From NCBI GenBank assembly GCA_020848695.1, contig JADLHT010000033.1, positions 1 to 64,000 of the forward strand: 64,000 bases of DNA, read 5' to 3'. This document shows, one piece after another, positions 59,757 through 64,000 of the stretch. Source of the DNA: Saprospiraceae bacterium (GTDB lineage Bacteria; Bacteroidota; Bacteroidia; Chitinophagales; Saprospiraceae). A program made the position numbers and the translations under genes. A model generated the notes under the pieces. That model ran no database searches, was not told where the DNA came from, and was given only the letters and a program-made list of their open reading frames with translations. Within the stretch, counting starts at the first letter, position 1. Every line of letters starts with the position of its first letter.

Positions 59757-61700
59757 ATGGAATCGCAACATAAAGTTAAAACCGGACTAGCTGGAATGCT
59801 CATCAGCTTAGGTATTGTATTTGGAGACATCGGAACATCTCCACTATATGTAATTAAAGCTATATTGACAGATAAGGTAATCAGCGAACAATTGGTGCTT
59901 GGAGGACTATCCTGCGTCATTTGGACCTTATTTTTAATAACCACTACCAAATATGTAATCTTTGCTTTAAATGCTGACAATAACGGCGAAGGAGGAATAT
60001 TTGCACTCTATGCACTTGTCAGAAAATACAAGTTCAAACCCGTGATTTATCCTGCAATCATAGGTTGCGCTATGTTGATTGCGGATGGTTTTATTACTCC
60101 GCCAATAACTATTTCTTCAGCTGTTGAAGGAATTACGCTATTAATTCCGGGGATCAATACGGTACCTTGGGTTATACTTTGTCTATTTTTATTATTCATG
60201 TTTCAGCAGATCGGAACAGAAGCAGTCGGAAAAACTTTCGGACCCATCATGTTAATTTGGTTTTGCATGATTGCTTGTCTAGGTGTCAATCAAATACTAC
60301 AATATCCTCAGATATTTAAAGCTTTAAATCCTGCTTATGCAATTGACCTACTTACCAATTATCCCAGAGGATTCTGGTTACTTGGCGCAGTTTTTCTATG
60401 TACAACGGGAGGAGAAGCACTGTATTCGGATCTCGGACATGTTGGCAAAGGAAACATAAGAGTAACCTGGAGTTTGGTTCTGGTATGTCTTCTATTGAGT
60501 TATTCAGGTCAGTCGGCCTGGTTGCTACATAATCACCTAGGAAAGACCATTCCTACTGAGACAAGTATCTTTTATGCTATTATGCCTGAATGGTTCTTGA
60601 CCATGGGTATTGTTGTAGCTTGCATAGCCTCATTCATAGCAAGTCAGGCTTTAATATCAGGTGTATTTACATTGGTTAACGAAGCCATGAAACTACATCT
60701 CTGGCCAAGGCTTAAGGTAAATTATCCGTCTAAATTCAAGGGTCAAATTTATATACCACAGATTAATTGGATTTTATTCTGTGGTTGCTTAATAATCGTT
60801 TTGATCTTTAGATCATCAGCCAACATGGAAGCCGCGTATGGAATGGCGATCATTATTGACATGTTAATGACCAGTTTGTTATTGGGTTTCTTCTATAAAA
60901 TCCGATTGCATAATTTTACTATTCCTTTTATTGCAGCTACTTTTTTTATTATTCTTGAAGGAACTTTTTTAATTGCTAATCTTGACAAATTTATGCATGG
61001 TGGATGGTTTTCTATCTTAACCGGAATTGTTGGAGCTACTTTGGTATTTGTACTTTATAGCGCACAAAAGATAAGAGAGAAACATACACAATTTGTAAAA
61101 TTAAGCGATTATGTTCCACTGCTGAAAGATCTTCAGGATGATGTTAGTCTTCCAAAAGAAGCAAGTCATCTTGTATATCTTGCAATGGCTAATGACAGAA
61201 GACTAATTGATAGCAATATCATGTACAGTATTTTTAGAAAGCGACCAAAGAGAGCAGATGTGTATTGGTTCGTACATGTAGAAATCGTTGATAACCCTTA
61301 TCAAAAGTCCTATCATGTTGACACGATTGTGCCGAAGGAAGTTTTTTACATTCAACTTAGATTTGGATTTAAAGTTGAACATAGGGTTAATACCATGTTC
61401 TTTGAGATCGTTGATCACCTTGTTGCAAGTGGCGAGGTTAGTATTGCCTCCAACTATCCATCTATGAAAAAACACCATATGCCGGCAGACTTTAAATTCA
61501 TCTTATTACATACTCGAGTTTCGGCTGATACGGAATTAACGGCATTTGAAAGATGGGTAGTCCGTTCCTATAGAATGATTAAAAAAGTAAGCCTTCCGGC
61601 ATATGAAGACTTTGGACTGGAAGTAGCCAACGTTGAGGAAGAAGTTGTTCCTATTCTTCTTCCTTCAAAGGTTGAAATGAATCTGAAAAGAGAATTTTAA
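59757..61700 (+). CDS. kup: KUP-type potassium uptake permease
   Basis: LGIVFGDIGTSPLYVIKAIL, NADNNGEGGIFALYALV, ALYSDLGHVGKGNIRVTW. Confidence 0.95.
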   Translation: MESQHKVKTGLAGMLISLGIVFGDIGTSPLYVIKAILTDKVISEQLVLGGLSCVIWTLFLITTTKYVIFALNADNNGEGGIFALYALVRKYKFKPVIYPAIIGCAMLIADGFITPPITISSAVEGITLLIPGINTVPWVILCLFLLFMFQQIGTEAVGKTFGPIMLIWFCMIACLGVNQILQYPQIFKALNPAYAIDLLTNYPRGFWLLGAVFLCTTGGEALYSDLGHVGKGNIRVTWSLVLVCLLLSYSGQSAWLLHNHLGKTIPTETSIFYAIMPEWFLTMGIVVACIASFIASQALISGVFTLVNEAMKLHLWPRLKVNYPSKFKGQIYIPQINWILFCGCLIIVLIFRSSANMEAAYGMAIIIDMLMTSLLLGFFYKIRLHNFTIPFIAATFFIILEGTFLIANLDKFMHGGWFSILTGIVGATLVFVLYSAQKIREKHTQFVKLSDYVPLLKDLQDDVSLPKEASHLVYLAMANDRRLIDSNIMYSIFRKRPKRADVYWFVHVEIVDNPYQKSYHVDTIVPKEVFYIQLRFGFKVEHRVNTMFFEIVDHLVASGEVSIASNYPSMKKHHMPADFKFILLHTRVSADTELTAFERWVVRSYRMIKKVSLPAYEDFGLEVANVEEEVVPILLPSKVEMNLKREF

Positions 61701-61739
61701 AATGTAGATTGACTATTATGAATTTTGAAGGAATGTCAA

Positions 61740-62339
61740 TTATTTGGTATTCTTTGGCTGAGCCTGACTTGTCACAAGGTCCAACTTCCAATTCATGAGT
61801 TCACAATATGAATAAATTGTTTTAAAATATTCTTCCTGCCTTTTTCTCGCTCGTTCAAAAAATTCAGCTTTCTCTACTCTTCTTAATATAATATCTCGTG
61901 CTTTATCATGAATCATATTTAATTCTTCTGAAGTAAATGAATTGAATGTTCCTTGTTGTATATCGTAATAATCAATATTCATTTCGTTAGAGATTACTTC
62001 CGGTTGTTGGGAAGTAAAAATGCGGAGTATCCGTTTAGCTGAATCCATCTTTATAGCTGAAGAATCCAGATTGTATCCAATCAATACCCTCGCTTTAACT
62101 CTCACAATGATCGACTTTTTAAATGGTCCAAAATCAATCAGTGTATAACTTTTCTCCTGAAATATTTCTGAAAACTCCGCCTCAACATTTACTAATTTAA
62201 ATACATCTTTTACCTGAGTAAGCACCAGGCTTGCATCGGAAACTTTCTGACTTGATTTAAAATTAAGATATCCTATCCCTGTCAACAGACCAACAATAAA
62301 ACATAGTATGCATAATAGAAGGACGAAATATTTTTTCAA
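61740..62339 (-). CDS. DUF4230 family membrane-anchored protein
   Basis: N-terminal TM; LIDFGPFKKSIIVRVKARVLIGYNLDSSAIKMDSAKRILRIFTSQQPEVIS pattern. Confidence 0.78.
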   Translation of the reverse strand: MKKYFVLLLCILCFIVGLLTGIGYLNFKSSQKVSDASLVLTQVKDVFKLVNVEAEFSEIFQEKSYTLIDFGPFKKSIIVRVKARVLIGYNLDSSAIKMDSAKRILRIFTSQQPEVISNEMNIDYYDIQQGTFNSFTSEELNMIHDKARDIILRRVEKAEFFERARKRQEEYFKTIYSYCELMNWKLDLVTSQAQPKNTK

Positions 62340-62348
62340 AAGTAAGTA

Positions 62349-63161
62349 TTAGAGTTTGGCTGTAAATGGATATTTAAGATTTTGATGAACAGTCAATATT
62401 GCTTTAACCGATCCTATGCTTAGTGGTGATTCAATCAACACAGGAATCAGATTTTCATCATTTGCAACTTTCAATTGCAAAGAAGTATTCTTTCTAAAAA
62501 CATTTCCTGCGACTACATCTGCAACACAATGGAAGGTATTATATCTTCCACTTTCCTTGACCGTTACACAAGACTGATGATCACTGGCAATATTCAGATT
62601 ATAAATCTCATTATCCAAGATCATCTTGAACGGAATTTTATTTTTGTTGATTAAATCCTTTCGATCTACCGATCTCAAGTAATACATGGTTGAGATTAGG
62701 TCAAACAAATTGTCCTGAATCGGCAGGATGACCATTTTAGTTGTACCTATACTCTTGCCTGTGTAAGAATAGACATTCCCAGAACTATAGTCAAATATTA
62801 TTTTCTCGTAATGATAGTAAGAGCCTTCTTGAATATCGCGAATATACAATTTAGGTCTGAGTGTTTTCTTATCCAGGTAAGTGTGATATTTATTTCTCAC
62901 TTTATAAAACCATTCATAAGAGGAATATGTCTTACCTGTAACCTCAATATGATACACATCACCTTCGTCTTTTACTTCAAAGCTCACTTCACCGGCAGAT
63001 AACCAGACAAAATTCCAATTATAATAAATTTTATATACTGTTTTCTCTCCTGGAATAAATGGTGCATCTTTGGCTAAAACGAAGTGCAAAAACCCAAATA
63101 TTAATACCGTACTTAGAATCGTTCTTGATAAGCATTTTAAGCTAAAATATAAACAGTTCAT
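62349..63161 (-). CDS. DUF3108 family exported protein
   Basis: FIPGEKTVYKIYYNWNFVWLSAGEVSFEV, VYSYTGKSIGTTKMVILPIQDNLFDLISTMYYLR. Confidence 0.82.
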   Translation of the reverse strand: MNCLYFSLKCLSRTILSTVLIFGFLHFVLAKDAPFIPGEKTVYKIYYNWNFVWLSAGEVSFEVKDEGDVYHIEVTGKTYSSYEWFYKVRNKYHTYLDKKTLRPKLYIRDIQEGSYYHYEKIIFDYSSGNVYSYTGKSIGTTKMVILPIQDNLFDLISTMYYLRSVDRKDLINKNKIPFKMILDNEIYNLNIASDHQSCVTVKESGRYNTFHCVADVVAGNVFRKNTSLQLKVANDENLIPVLIESPLSIGSVKAILTVHQNLKYPFTAKL

Positions 63162-63206
63162 ACTACAAAAATATTATACTATTCAATTGGACAAGTATAT
63201 TTTTTA

Positions 63207-63236
63207 TTTGGAATTTTAATTAATCTTATAATTTTG
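63207..63236 (+). promoter_or_regulatory. Bacteroidota-type promoter of ruvC
   Basis: TTTG (63207-63210) - N18 - TAATTTTG (63229-63236). Confidence 0.55.
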
Positions 63237-63245
63237 TTAAATATA

Positions 63246-63809
63246 ATGAATCTTAGAAAAGACAGAATACTCGGAATCGACCCTGGTACGAACATACTGG
63301 GTTATGGAATTATTGAACAACAAGGTCAGAACGCAAAAGTCTTGACTTGTGGAGTAATTCTCCTTAAAGAATATGAAAATCAACAGACCAAACTAAGGGA
63401 AATATTCCTCCAGGTTCAGGAAATTGTTGAATCATATCAAACCGGTGTACTTTCTATAGAACTTCCCTTTTATGGTAAGAATGCTCAATCGATGCTAAAA
63501 CTTGGCCGTTCTCAAGGTGTTGCTATTGCTGCAGGAATTCTGATGGGTATGGAAATTCATGAATTTTCAGCTAAAAAAATTAAAAAATCGATTACTGGCA
63601 ATGGTAATGCAAGCAAGGAACAGGTAGCTCATATGATTACCCGGTTGTTAAATTATCCAGTCGAATCCAATTACCTAGATGCTACTGATGCATTGGCTAC
63701 TGCTTATTGCTATCATTTACAAAGCAAACACCCTGGATTATCGGATGTTAAGATGAAAACATGGAAAAGTTTTATCAAAGATAATCCCGAAAAAGTCAGT
63801 AAATCCTAG
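63246..63809 (+). CDS. ruvC: Crossover junction endodeoxyribonuclease RuvC (ATG at 63246; track start 63234 is TTG inside the -7 box)
   Basis: ILGIDPGTNILGYGIIE, LSIELPFYGKNAQSMLKLGRSQGVAIAAG, NYLDATDALATAYCYH. Confidence 0.94.
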   Translation: MNLRKDRILGIDPGTNILGYGIIEQQGQNAKVLTCGVILLKEYENQQTKLREIFLQVQEIVESYQTGVLSIELPFYGKNAQSMLKLGRSQGVAIAAGILMGMEIHEFSAKKIKKSITGNGNASKEQVAHMITRLLNYPVESNYLDATDALATAYCYHLQSKHPGLSDVKMKTWKSFIKDNPEKVSKS

Positions 63810-63895
63810 TATATTTTAAATTGGTGTTAAAGTATTGGTACAATTTTAAACAATATATATTTATAATCGTCTTGTAAGGGATTAATTCACACTTC

Positions 63896-64000
63896 ATGAA
63901 AAAATATCTTCTTCTTTTACTTCTTTTACCTGGTATTAACTTAAGCGCTCAGAGATATCTTACGAAAACAGCCTATGTAAAGTTTTTCTCTTCAACCCCT
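63896..64000 (+). CDS. N-terminal fragment of an exported protein, possibly YceI-like; truncated by window end
   Basis: MKKYLLLLLLLPGINLSAQRYLTKTAYVKFFSSTP: signal peptide then the 'TKTAYVKFFSSTP' start seen in Bacteroidota YceI-like proteins. Confidence 0.55.
   Translation, partial: MKKYLLLLLLLPGINLSAQRYLTKTAYVKFFSSTP

Noticed and set aside
61700-61740. ATTGAC...GTCAAT dyad between kup and the DUF4230 gene as terminator
   Set aside because: Six-bp AT-rich stem with long loop and no clear U-tract; too weak.
63234-63245. TTG-initiated N-terminal extension of ruvC in the track
   Set aside because: The TTG lies inside the TAATTTTG promoter box; ATG at 63246 gives the canonical RuvC N-terminus.
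1-64000. CRISPR arrays, tRNA/rRNA genes, transposases, integrases, phage genes
   Set aside because: No regularly spaced repeats, tRNA T-loop-like clusters, rRNA-like tracts, or mobile-element protein motifs were seen on reading; tRNAscan/Infernal would be needed to exclude small RNAs.

Overview
The window is an AT-rich chromosomal segment from a Bacteroidota bacterium. Lineage is inferred from several T9SS (gliding/sorting) C-terminal domains, TAnnTTTG-type -7 promoter boxes and DUF4254/DUF4230/DUF2024 family content. It is gene-dense and mostly housekeeping: an EF-G-like GTPase, uvrA, ssb, pyrD, recO, aroE, proline dehydrogenase, a C-terminal processing protease, lon, gcvP, guaB, a tadA-like deaminase, kup and ruvC. 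Accessory blocks are: a b(o/a)3-like haem-copper oxidase cluster with a Sco protein and a divergent, possibly oxidase-related membrane protein (7.3-11.7 kb); a small redox-flavoured DUF1304/MarR/DUF2024/thioredoxin cluster (11.8-13.8 kb); two ECF sigma factors, one with a tiny putative anti-sigma factor; a GDP-D-glycero-alpha-D-manno-heptose-type operon with a nucleotidyltransferase-phosphatase fusion (35.2-40.1 kb); and a Dna2-like nuclease-helicase (40.7-44.0 kb). I saw no rRNA, tRNA, CRISPR array, prophage or transposase. I found no clear evidence of a completely new system. The best leads are non-coding and small-ORF signals (perfect palindromes at promoters, a 24-codon ORF ahead of DUF2024-MarR, tandem hairpins after an ECF sigma gene), the Cys-rich MarR/DUF2024 pair, and the Dna2-like protein without an obvious Fe-S cysteine set. 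All family calls come from reading motifs by eye; no database search was run.
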